Below are positions 14,901 through 24,496 of a DNA stretch of 64,000 nucleotides, piece by piece. Location of the stretch: contig JAJEKV010000167.1 in assembly GCA_021234155.1 (NCBI GenBank), positions 346,357 to 410,356 of the forward strand. The letters are read 5' to 3'. A program made the translations under genes and the position numbers. The DNA is from Isoetes taiwanensis (taxonomy: Eukaryota > Streptophyta > Lycopodiopsida > Isoetales > Isoetaceae). Below the pieces are notes generated by a model. That model searched no databases. It saw only the letters and a program-made list of their open reading frames with translations, and had not been told where the DNA came from. The stretch's first letter is position 1. The number at the start of each line of letters is the position of its first letter.

Positions 14901-15240
14901 TTTCCATATTCATATGGATTTGTGAACTAAAAGTTCTATGATACATCATATCTTTTTCTTGTTATGTTTTACCATTAAATGGTCCCAAAGATGCATACCA
15001 ACGCGAGATACTCATGCGATACACACGATACGATACCAAGTCCGAACACATTTCCTTGGTGAGATGTTCATTTAGGCACCTACCTTGTTCATACTCCGGA
15101 CTTTGGACTATTCAAAGTGTCCCTTCAAATTCTCTATATTTGAAACGTTGTTTATAACAACTTTCAAGTACCTCTTGTCTCCCACTTGTCGTTTGGGTAT
15201 ATTAAATGCCTCCTTTATATATCAACACACAACAACCAAC
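11953..15240. other. AT-rich intergenic DNA with small repeats
   Basis: No gene is recognised. A 25-base unit (CATAAAGTACATCTAACAC...) is duplicated at about 12,555 and 12,605. A short duplication is visible at 13,735-13,805 (GGACCAAGTAAG repeated). A 16-T run at 13,177-13,192 follows, on the minus strand, a GC-richer block (13,200-13,300), which could be the poly(A) tail of a small minus-strand retroposon; no target duplication was found to confirm it. Confidence 0.4.
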
Positions 15241-15247
15241 AACACAC

Positions 15248-15703
15248 AACAATCAACACACAACTACCATTAACATTATTAACACAAACCATTGCATTTA
15301 ACACATTTAAATTAAAATCCCCTTAAACCCCTTTGGTTTGGGTGCATATTCACCGCGGGGGGTTACTCCCAGGAACGAGCAGTTTGATGGGCATATTTGC
15401 CCTTTATTCCAAGATCCGGACCGCATACATAGCTTAACCTCGTTTGTGGGGTATGCATATATAAGTTTTTGTATACTGTATATTAAGGTTTGCAAAATAC
15501 TATAAGGTTTGAGAGAATGTACTTAATGGTGTTAATTTTGTACATGTATTGTAAATATATTTTTGGAGCTCTCGCTGCCCTACGTAACCCTCCGTGTGAA
15601 TATGCACCCAAACCAAAGGGGGTTTAAGGGGGATTTTAATTTAAATGTGTTAAATGCAATGGTTTGTGTTAATAATGTTAATGGTAGTTGTGTGTTGATT
15701 GTT
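15248..15703. mobile_element. Foldback (long inverted repeat) MITE
   Basis: Two arms of about 120 bases are near-perfect reverse complements. The left arm is 15,248 to about 15,367 and the right arm about 15,585-15,703; both carry AACAATCAACACACAACTAC, then ATTAAAATCCCC, then TTTGGTTTGGGTGCATATTC. About 220 unrelated bases form the loop. There is no coding capacity. It would fold into a long hairpin if transcribed. The arms differ by a few substitutions and small indels, so the insertion is not brand new. The family is not assigned. Confidence 0.75.
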
Positions 15704-16860
15704 ATGTTAAAAAAAATTTTGGGCCCTTCGGGCCCTAACTAAAGCAAACGTAGGTAAACTTTTATGGGCCTAAATATTGATTACTAAAAAGCACAATAAC
15801 ATCAAGACAAACAAATTATTCCCATTGCAAACAACTATCAGATACATTTTATGTAGTCGTTATATTCATTATATTCAACAAAGTAAAAAACATCTATACT
15901 GTTGCTTGCACAATTCTCATCATATGATCATGTAAGCATGCTACAAATATTAACATATTACCAAAATTTATTGAGCTTGCATTGCATAGCGAATATTGTA
16001 GCATCAGACATCAAGCATCAAACATCTCTTGAAATATCTGCACTACGATATCTAGCATGCGAGGTAAACATTACCAAACAGTGGAATATGAAGTGTAAAG
16101 AAGGCAATCAATGCCAATAGGACAGGGTACAAGTCTTCCATAATTTAATTGACTCTGAATACATATAAACAAAATATAGGAAGAAATGATCTCGATATAT
16201 ATTGTAGCATAAGCATTTAGAATCGTTTAGAATGTGCAGAGATTCATCGTCTAAGTAATGCTTGCTACATGTTCCTTGTATTCGTCGTTCCTGAAGAAAT
16301 AGAACAATAAGATGTGTTGAGCTCCATATGCTGCTTTAAATCATGAGATGGTCTTGCAAATTTATCACATTGTGATTCGTTTGCACAAATGCCTTTGTCC
16401 TTCACACTAGCGCCTAGCGCACCGCTTCGCGCCTAGCGCAGGCAGCAGCATCACCATCTAGCAACAAAGCACAACAGCTGGAGTTGGAGTTGGAACCGAT
16501 CACGACGGGAGGGATTGGAAGCATCATCGGCTTCACATCAGAAACTCCATGCTGCCGTTTTCTATTCCATGCTGATTTTGTATTCCGTTTTCTATTCCAT
16601 GTTCTATTCCATGCCGCTTTCCATTCCAGGTTGATCTGGTTCTGATTTCTAGTTCCATGCTGCCGCTTTGAATCCAAGAGGGGTTTCCTTTTTCCTGTTA
16701 AACTATCTCATCCATGATTGGCCGAGGACGGATACACTGGTCAGGTTATTGACACCGATATTTAGTGCTGGGTGAAACTAGGCAGATTGGGCCGACACAC
16801 AGAAAGGGCTTCACATCCAGCCACACTCTCAGGAAGAATAGCTACACAGGTTATTGATTT
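15704..16860. other. Intergenic DNA, possible LINE 5' flank
   Basis: A GGGCCC-TTC-GGGCCC hairpin lies at 15,721-15,735, just outside the foldback arm. No coding frame is recognised. From about 16,550 a TTCCATTCCATGCTG-type short repeat and pyrimidine-rich sequence lead into the half-LINE at 17.1 kb and could be part of its 5' UTR; the true 5' boundary cannot be fixed. Confidence 0.35.
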
Positions 16861-17142
16861 GATTTGATTTACGATTTTACAGATAGGTCTGGACCATCTC
16901 TGTTTGCCGACTCAAGCCCTATCCAAGCCTATTCAGCATCGACATTCCAGCTCCAGCTCTGGCAATTGCCTATTTTGCAAGCTGCCTGCTCAATTCACCC
17001 AGCAACACCCGCTTGCTTGCTTGCTTGGCATCGCAGCCCTCTACTACTCCACCTTTTGCCTCCATCCTTTGATTTGTTTGGCTCCCATATCCAGCTCTAT
17101 CTCTTCTTGCTCTGTCCAGCTCTATCTCTCTCGCCTTCTTCC

Positions 17143-17991
17143 ATGACCCGCAAGGCCAGAGAACTGGCGCGGCAGCAAATGAAGCACCATACGACGCATG
17201 ATGAGTTGCTCAATATTCAGCATCGTGTGGCCTCTTGCTTCGAGTTGGAATCGGACCAGGATATGATCACACAGTTTTGGAGCAAGGGATATTTTAACGG
17301 GCGGGAGGTCTGTGTTGAGCGGACCTACATGTATGACCTTCTTCATCTGCTTTACGCCACTATTTTGAAGCACTCAGGTTCACAGACTCCTCGGGCTGTT
17401 GATGCTAGTATACAGACCGAAGATCCATTTCATGTGCCGTCATGTGCTGATGCTAGTGTCGAGATGCAATCCCTATATGTTCACAACTACCGGTGCACCA
17501 AGGAAAGGTACATGAGGGGACGGATACCGCGAGAAGGAGGAGGAGCCACGCTATTTGGTTTCGTAACCAGCCCGGACGCACAAGAGCGAGCTTTGAATTT
17601 ACGTATCATAGGGGTAGAGGAGGCAGACACTGAGGGTCAGACGGATTTAGAGGTCGCTAAGCAATTCTTCTGTGAGGTTATGCATGTCCCAGCTATTGGA
17701 CTGGTGTCTGCAGCTAGGGTGGGGGCTGCACGTTCTGATCGACCTCGACACCTTCTAATTCGCTTTCGGGATGTGTTGAGTCGTCTTGGTGTTCTTCAGC
17801 ACGGAAATCATTTGAGGGGCACTACTTTTTCATTACAAGAAGATCTTTCTCCCATGCAGCTATGCAATCGCCGGAATGAGTTGTGCAAGGTTAGGGAAGC
17901 TCGTCAACACAAGAAATGGGCGGTATACCGAGGAGGAGCAGCAATTATCCTAGACCATTGGCCTTCTAATCCGTGGACAGGCTATGTCTAG
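17143..17991 (+). CDS. L1-type LINE ORF1 protein (RRM + C-terminal domain)
   Basis: This is a 282-residue open frame. I start it at the ATG at 17,143 (protein begins MTRKARELARQQ) because the in-frame open stretch further upstream is compositionally UTR-like. Near the middle, LNLRIIGVEE opens an RRM-like fold, then VAKQFFCEVM, GLVSAARVG and RPRHLLIRF follow. The C-terminal domain reads LRGTTFSLQEDLSPMQLCNR, which matches the L1 ORF1p pattern (K-G-T..I.EDLSP....R). Family knowledge: ORF1p is a nucleic-acid-binding chaperone that coats LINE RNA. There are no frameshifts, so the copy is either young or maintained. It differs from the minus-strand LINE ORF1 at 46-47.6 kb, which has a long coiled coil. 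Confidence 0.75.
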   Translation: MTRKARELARQQMKHHTTHDELLNIQHRVASCFELESDQDMITQFWSKGYFNGREVCVERTYMYDLLHLLYATILKHSGSQTPRAVDASIQTEDPFHVPSCADASVEMQSLYVHNYRCTKERYMRGRIPREGGGATLFGFVTSPDAQERALNLRIIGVEEADTEGQTDLEVAKQFFCEVMHVPAIGLVSAARVGAARSDRPRHLLIRFRDVLSRLGVLQHGNHLRGTTFSLQEDLSPMQLCNRRNELCKVREARQHKKWAVYRGGAAIILDHWPSNPWTGYV

Positions 17992-18211
17992 GATCTCTCA
18001 GCAGCAGCAGTACCATATGATCAGAACAAATAGCTTTCATTTAGTTTGGGCACTTGCCCTCAGCATGTATAAATACTAATTTAGGCTTCTGTGATGGGGC
18101 TTTGTCCCCGAGCTCTTGTTTGGGCTTATGCCTCTTTCATGTACTGGTCCCATAACCCGATTGGGTTTCCATGGACGTTAAAAATCTTCTTCTTCTTCTT
18201 CTTCTTCTTCT
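17143..18211 (+). mobile_element. Half-LINE: ORF1 joined to LINE 3' end, no ORF2
   Basis: An uninterrupted ORF1 (17,143-17,991) is followed after about 90 bases by the conserved LINE 3' module. That module has GGGG-CTTT-GTCCCC at 18,095-18,110, GGTCCCATA-ACCC-GATT-GGGT at 18,146-18,166 and ATGGACGTTAAAA, and ends in a (TTC)n tail (18,186-18,211). Endonuclease and reverse transcriptase coding are absent. The layout resembles the HAL1 'half-a-LINE' elements of mammals, which must borrow another LINE's ORF2 protein. The 5' end lies somewhere upstream of 17,143. No target duplication was identified. Confidence 0.65.
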
Positions 18212-18624
18212 GCAAAGTGTACGAGGCGAAAAGATTACTGAAATAAGCTTGTTGTCCAACATTGCCTCCAATGGCTGATGGCCCTAAAATAGTCTGCATG
18301 AACTAATCAGTTGGCTTGAACTTTTGGGCAAAATAAGTGATGGTTCCATCGATTTTCATTTGAAACGGCACCCAAACTTTAATATGTCAATTAATCTTCT
18401 CTTGCTTCAATCTGCAAAGGTAACAAAAGCGAAACCTCAATGCGACATCCTCTTGGAATCCTGTATGAAAGTATTTCAGCAGTAAGTCCAGCCTTTTCAT
18501 ATAAAAGATTTCAAAACCAACCTTTGGCAAATAAACATCCAAAAGTCTGCCAAAATTTGAGAAATGGTGGCGTGAGATCTTACTGTTGTAGCCCCGGTGG
18601 AAGCCTTTCAACAAATATCCATCC
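18212..18624. other. Intergenic DNA, no feature seen
   Basis: The stretch between the (TTC)n LINE tail and the 282-bp tandem duplication holds only short unrecognised open frames on both strands and no repeat or motif I can name. Confidence 0.4.
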
Positions 18625-19240
18625 TATAAAAGCAACAGAATTCTAGGATGTGGTTACTGCCAAAAATAAGAAGAGATGGCAAATGTCACTTTTTTCACAG
18701 GGCCGCTGAGATTATTGTTGCTGAAACCTCTATTTGCCAGCTTCAGCTTCTGAGTTCCATTGCCATACTTGCTATGCCCTCCCATCATGTAAATGAGAAT
18801 GAGAATGGTTTTTTAGAAGCATGAAATATAGCAAGCTGCTAGAATTAAGGAATTTAAGGGAGGAAGAACAACAAACCATCTGCAAATCACAAGCTGTAAT
18901 CCATGATATAAAAGCAACAGTTACTAGGATGTAGTTCTTTAAAAATTAAGAAGAGACGACAAGTGTCAATTTTTCCGCAGGGCGGCTGAGATTATTGTTG
19001 CTAAAACCTATATTTGCTAGCTTTTAGCCACGAGTTCCATTCGCGATACTTGCTATGCCCTCCCATCATGTAAAGAAGCATGAAATATAGCAAGCTGCTA
19101 GAATTAAGGAATTTAAGGGAGGCAGAACAACAAACCTTTGGCAATCACAAATGCTATCCATGATATTTTGATATTTGATAGAACAAGCCTTTAATCCATC
19201 TCGTAAGCTGCAGAATACCATGACGTGGTTAGTGGCCAAA
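18625..19240. repeat. Tandem duplication, unit about 282 bp (2.2 copies)
   Basis: TATAAAAGCAACAG...AGGATGTGGTT starts copy one (about 18,625) and recurs at about 18,907. Both copies continue through CTGAGATTATTGTTGCT, CTTGCTATGCCCTCCCATC and GAAGCATGAAATATAGCAAG. A third, partial copy (AGAATACCATGACGTGGTTAGTGGCCAAAATAAG) starts near 19,210. The copies differ by several substitutions, and copy one has a short extra stretch near 18,795. No coding signal is seen. Confidence 0.7.
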
Positions 19241-20630
19241 ATAAGGATAGAGAGCTTCTGTATTCCACGGCCTTTTTAGAACAAGAAATGCATGAAAACA
19301 CAAGAATATGGAAATTGCTCACCTGACACTAGAGAACCCTAGAGCTCATCGTTGTTCTAACTCTCTACCAGGCTTCGGAACCGGTAGACCTCGCCCTACA
19401 ACGTATATGGGTGATCGAGGCAATCGCCCCATGCGGCCCTTGCTTTATCGAATCATGCTGTCATGGAGCAGCAGGATGCATTTGTGGACTAAAGGATTGG
19501 AAAAAAAAAGTTCTTTGGGGGAAGCACCATATCCGATGTTATGACTCTCCCTTTGCTTCGCCAAGCCTCAAAAGAGAACGTAGAAGCAAAACAATGGACA
19601 ATCGAAACCCTAAAATACCCTGTTTGAGGCTTGCATGTTTGATTTGGCATATATTTAGAAAATTATAAATGAAACCATTAGAAAATGCCACTAAAAGTAA
19701 CTTGAGGGTATGTGCACTCTAGATGTAGCAATTAGTACGTCTCGTGGAATACTGCCATCAAATCATATAAAAAACATAGGAAAAAATGTACAAAAATACA
19801 AAACAAACCCCCTGTTATTATGCTAGATATTCATTAGTTGGAGGTCAACTTCCTTCATAGTCGAGCTTCACCAAAGCTCCAACATCATAGTAGTCAAATA
19901 TAATAGAATGAGATAATTATGTATGTGTTACACAAACTATAGAAAGAATAACGATGGTTACATTATGATTATAAAAAGGTTATGAATAATAAATGATGAA
20001 GAACGTGTATGTGTAATTAATGTCAAACTATATATGTAAAAATGCGAGATATAAGGCAATATATAACTGTATTAAAGGATAAGTACAAATGTGGTGAGCA
20101 TGTAAAACACTGAGGATTGAACTGTAACAAAATAGAAAAACAAAATTTTGATACAAAATTAAATTAAAGCTGGCTGTAATAAAATGAATTACAAAGTGAA
20201 GGGAGAATATAATAGACATATACACAGAAGTTAATATGATTAGAATGAATCTCTATTAAACAATGCGAGAATTCTAAGTCTGTATTATATTAAAAGAACA
20301 AATAGAAATTGTTTATATCTATACTTGTCTGTAATATATAATCAGTTACACGTATGTATACAAAAAATGATTTCTAAATTAGATATACTGTGAACTCATC
20401 ACCTCGAATGTAACAGTGAGACTTCCACACACCTTGACTCTTGACTTTTGCCGGTTCTAAACGACGATCATGTCTAATCTATACCTCTATCTTTTATATC
20501 GCAGAGTTATAGATTCCACACTACGAGTCATTTCAAACTTCATCACTTTGAACATGACAACCTCTGTGTGACTTATAATCTCATGCTATCTTTTTAAGGA
20601 GGGGAGACTTCCTTCTAATATACGATGTGT
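19241..20630. other. Intergenic DNA, no supported gene
   Basis: 19.3-19.65 kb is GC-richer with two overlapping open frames of about 80 codons that match nothing I recognise. 19.65-20.4 kb is AT-rich. The last 200 bases before 20,630 could be decayed internal sequence of the retrotransposon whose 3' LTR follows. Confidence 0.35.
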
Positions 20631-22258
20631 TGCCCTACAACAAGAGTAGTCTTGATGCTGAGGACAACATCATTTTTAAGGCAGGGAGAATGTGACGTTC
20701 TACGTATTTATACGCCTTTTTGAGTATAAATACATTACACGTCACTATGAATAATTAATGGCACATTAATTATTCATAAGCTAAGGTTAGCTATGATAAT
20801 CATTAATTATTAATGTGGAAACCTAACCCTAAATCCTAATTCGAATTTTTAGGGCTTAACCTAATATTAAAAGGGGTTAAACAAGAGTTGCCATCTGGCC
20901 CAAATCGATTGGGCAAGGCAGACCTGCTATCTTGGAACACTCAAATTGGGGTTTTACACTCCCATTTGTCCCATTTCGAATTGGGGGAGATTGATGGAGG
21001 AGGAGCTGCTGTTCAACCCTGTTCCAGCCAGAAGGATGGAGAACCAGAGAGATAGTTGATCTAGTTATGATCCCGGTTAGTACATAGATAGCTTGGATTC
21101 CTAGATAGCCATAGGATTAACCTTTGTATGCTCAGAAGATAGCTAGGATTAACCCTTGTATGAATAGATATTTGGTTAATCTCTATTTTATGTTATATTC
21201 AAAGTTGTGGATGGATGGATGTATAATGGTAGTTCTCTTTCTGTTCCTCCTGTGTTGTATGGGTAAAAGGGGGGTAGAGACCTAAAGGCCATCTATAAGT
21301 AGAGATGTTCCTAGTTAGTACCCTTAAACCCAGTAAATGCGGCCTGTGCACAAGAGCCCACCTAGCTGTATATGTTGTCTCGTGATTCAGTACCAGACAA
21401 CGAGCACAATGGTGAAACAGACGTGGAGTCTTGCCTAGCGTGGCTATAAGACTCCTATAGCGTGCTAGGCTTATAGTGGGTCCCCGCGGTGGGGCCATAT
21501 GGGTTCGACACCTCCTGGGCCGCAGGAGCGTGCGTATATGGACATCCTGGGCTCGATGGACGTGCCTAGCGGTCCATGGGTTCTAGGGGGTTCCAGTCGG
21601 GTACGGCTGCGTATGCATCTAGTGGCACATAGTCTCTAGCACACCCAGGGATCCATTATGCTTGGGAAGGGGACACTTCCCTGGCCTACCTCATCGGACT
21701 AGAGAGATGCAACCCGGAGTAGTCTCATAGAGTGATTCCATGAGATTGCGTCTCCGGAAGGCTATAATCACGCCATAGCATGTGTCAGCCTATCTGCAAA
21801 GTGTGCACAGGAGGGGCGGATGGAGTGGACTACCCTAGCCATTATTCTATGCCAGCCAACGCCATGTTATACTTCTGTTTGCTGTTATCCGGAGGCCCTG
21901 ACTGTCAGTCGATCCCCAGGGGTCTGAGCCCAGGGTAGAGCCCTTACTTATGGTGCATTTCCTTTGTTACGTTGGTATTCTATTGTTAGTTGTATTGATG
22001 ATGATGGGCCACCCTTCGTGGTGGTATATTATTTATTAGTATTGTTGCCAGGTGCTAACATGTATGTATGCTTCCGTTATATAGGATTCCCATAGAAGGC
22101 GTGGGACGAATGACACCTCCATGTCCTTCACCTAGACACTTGGCCATCACAAGTGGTCCGAGTCAGACGGAGGGTCTTTTCGTGGTGATGGATTCGCCAT
22201 GGGAGGGGAATTTCTCGTATTTATGCGATGGAAGCATCGTATGGATTCGGGCGCCACA
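20631..22258 (+). mobile_element. Ty3/gypsy-like retrotransposon: 3' remnant plus LTR
   Basis: At 20,643-20,690 a frame reading SSLDAEDNIIFKAGRM resembles the degenerate end of a gypsy polyprotein, and the bases AAGGCAGGGAGAA form a polypurine tract. The LTR starts with TGTGACG at 20,691 and ends GCGCCACA at 22,258 (1,568 bp), giving TG...CA ends and an imperfect TGTGACG/CGCCACA terminal inversion. A second LTR of the family lies inverted at 55,425-56,938, which supports both borders. Only the extreme 3' internal part remains; pol domains and a 5' LTR are not visible upstream. Confidence 0.7.
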
Positions 22259-22261
22259 ATC

Positions 22262-22781
22262 TCATGATACATTTGCCAATTGAAAAGCCATAGATTGATA
22301 GCTTCCATTCACACAGGTGCAGATCGCTTGCAAATTGAGACGGGCAGATGGGCTCGGGAGGCACGCGAGTATAGACTGTGTCTGTGTTGCCAGCAGAAGA
22401 TGAATGCCACACTTTGCAGCATTGTCCCATTCAGTCACATTCGCGCCAGCTATGCTGTGTTGATCCGGCCTAACTAGCAACTGCATGCACTGTTGAATAC
22501 AATGTCAGGGGTTCGCTAGGATCTTCTCTCCAGGACATCATGGATGCACACACTCAGTTATGTCCTCGGACGATGCACTGACATACATCATAATGTACTA
22601 TTGTAATATATCATTGTACAATCTGTCATCATACCTATTACTTTCAAGGTTTTCCACTTGAAAACCCTCCGGGGCAAGGCTTTTTAATCCCAAACAATGT
22701 CACGCTTTGTCATTTTATTCTTTGGGTCCCATAGGCCAATTGGTCTCCGCAGGCGATAAAAATCAATTCAATTCATTCAAT
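22262..22781 (+). mobile_element. 5'-truncated LINE: ORF2 C-terminus and 3' UTR
   Basis: Reading 22,318-22,400 gives RLQIETGRWAREAREYRLCL followed by Cys residues. This is the usual C-terminal stretch of plant LINE ORF2 (IETGR....ERLC..C). A frameshift follows, after which EDECHTLQHCPI continues the zinc-finger-like motif. The 3' UTR carries the shared module: GGTTTTCCACTTGAAAACC at 22,651, GGTCCCATA-GGCCAATTGGTCTCC at 22,725-22,747 and GGCGATAAAAA. The tail is AATTC/AATC repeats to about 22,781. It abuts the LTR end at 22,258, so it inserted at or beside the LTR. Confidence 0.65.
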
Positions 22782-23932
22782 ATATCATAGGATAGTAGAA
22801 GCGCAATTCTTTATTGCTGAATTTGTCACGATTTCTTTGTGTAATTGTTGAGGGTTACAACACCGTTTTAAGTATTTGATGGTATTTGAGGTTCAAACTA
22901 TGATAACTCAAACTGTCGTAAGTGGTCCAGTTTACTTGATGTTGCTTGCTGGGATCACATTAAAGGGAATGGAGATGGTCATCCATTTCGGTTTACATGA
23001 TCCCCTTCTAGCAAATGGGAACCCACCTGCAAACTGAGAATGGAGTCCCAACTTTCTAACCTATAGTCCCCTACATTGGTATGAAAATGCTTTTGTCCAA
23101 AAAGAAAAACCAAAGAGCAAATGCACAAAGCTTTCGCCCCCAAGGAACCTAGAGCAATAATCCAACTAAATTTTCCATTGTGTCTTAACAAGTGTTGAGC
23201 ATAAAGATTTTGGAGCCTAGATTTCATTGCTTTTGTGATTATATCAAGGGAAGGCTTGGAGCCTAGATTATTTTGCTTTCGCAATTTTGGAGCCTAGATT
23301 TTGTTATTTTTATGATTATATTAAGGAAAGATAACAAGCAATTGCTAATTTTATGCACAACCATGAGCTTTTGACCCAAGCTTAGTTCTAAAGTTAAACA
23401 TTGCAGCTTTTGATATTGTACTAAGGGGATACTAGTATAGAGGCACATTCTAAAAATTTATGTCTATAGGGAAAACAATAGGTTTAGAGATATCGTGGCC
23501 AGTTTGAATCAATGATTCGCATGCACATTTCACTTTTACCCCAGTTAAGACATTATAAAGCATATAGTTTTCTCTACTGAAATTAATTAACTCAAAGCTA
23601 ATACATTGATGATACTTCCATTACAGATCAATAACAGAATAATTACAAAAGCAAATGATGTGCATTGTTGCCAATATTAACATGTGTTGTTGCACATGTG
23701 GACTAGTGTTAGGAAAACTTTTGAGGTCCCATCGAAAAATTTCCTATGGTTACTTTGGTCAGCCAGATATCTTGTGTTTAGAATCGGAACCTTCGTTGTC
23801 TTAACCATAAAAAGACACGTCCAAACAATGCACTAACTCAATCGAAATTTTTTTAATTTCAACCAGTTGGCTTATAGATTCCCCAAATGTGAACGTTAAA
23901 ACACTAAGTAAAAGCACATGCCCAGTACATTA
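22782..23932. other. Intergenic DNA, possible Helitron interior
   Basis: No gene is recognised. The unit TTTTGGAGCCTAGATT is present three times between 23,207 and 23,330, with ATTATATCAAGG/ATTAAGGAAAG after copies one and three. The whole stretch lies upstream of the Helitron 3' end at 23,961 and could belong to that element; no 5' TC end is identified. Confidence 0.4.
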
Positions 23933-23961
23933 GCCCGGCAATACCGGCAAATGTTTACTAG
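23933..23961 (+). mobile_element. Helitron 3' terminus
   Basis: GCCCGGCAATACCGGC (hairpin) is followed after nine bases by CTAG at 23,958-23,961 and then T. This is the canonical Helitron 3' signature: hairpin, short spacer, CTRR, insertion before T. The spacing and the CCCGGCAA core match the two other Helitron ends at 45,210 and 58,099, with a shortened stem here. The 5' end is not located. Confidence 0.6.
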
Positions 23962-24496
23962 TTACCTTCTATATTTCTTCTTTCTGTAGCCCTAAAATTA
24001 ACAATTTTCAGAAGAGGCTAAAAATGGGCAACGTTTTGCTTTCGCGATGGTGTGTCTTCTTCCGCCAAAGATGAGAAATGTGTAGAGATGATGAAGAGCC
24101 CATACCTCTCGCCTTCCTTGGTTGTCTTCCGCAACGCCGGATCTCGCTTCTGTTTGATCGCACTCCTTCCCAGCATATTGTCGCTTACAGGTTAGATCCG
24201 CCATTTTGTTTTTGTACTTCCCAATTAGGGTCACACTCTTAAATTTCGATCTGATCTACCAATATATTCTTTTTTTGTATTGAATTGTGTACATTTCTAG
24301 ATCAGAAGTTGATATTGAGCTGAAATAATCTCGGACCATTGCTGCTATTCCAGCCAAATTTGATTTGCTGCTTCCAAATTGAGATCAGGGTCTTGTAGTT
24401 CGGGTTGAAGGTGGAGAAACCGGGGATGTGATGTGGCAAGGGGAATTTTATGTACAATTTGTTGGTGCACTTCACGGGGCATTTGGTGACCTTGGA

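Noticed and set aside
15721-15735. GGGCCC-TTC-GGGCCC hairpin as a transcription terminator
   Set aside because: The window is eukaryotic nuclear DNA; a Rho-independent terminator reading is not applicable.
20691-22258. Solo LTR for the plus-strand copy
   Set aside because: A polypurine tract and the end of a polyprotein-like frame adjoin its 5' side, so it is a 3' LTR with a remnant of internal sequence.
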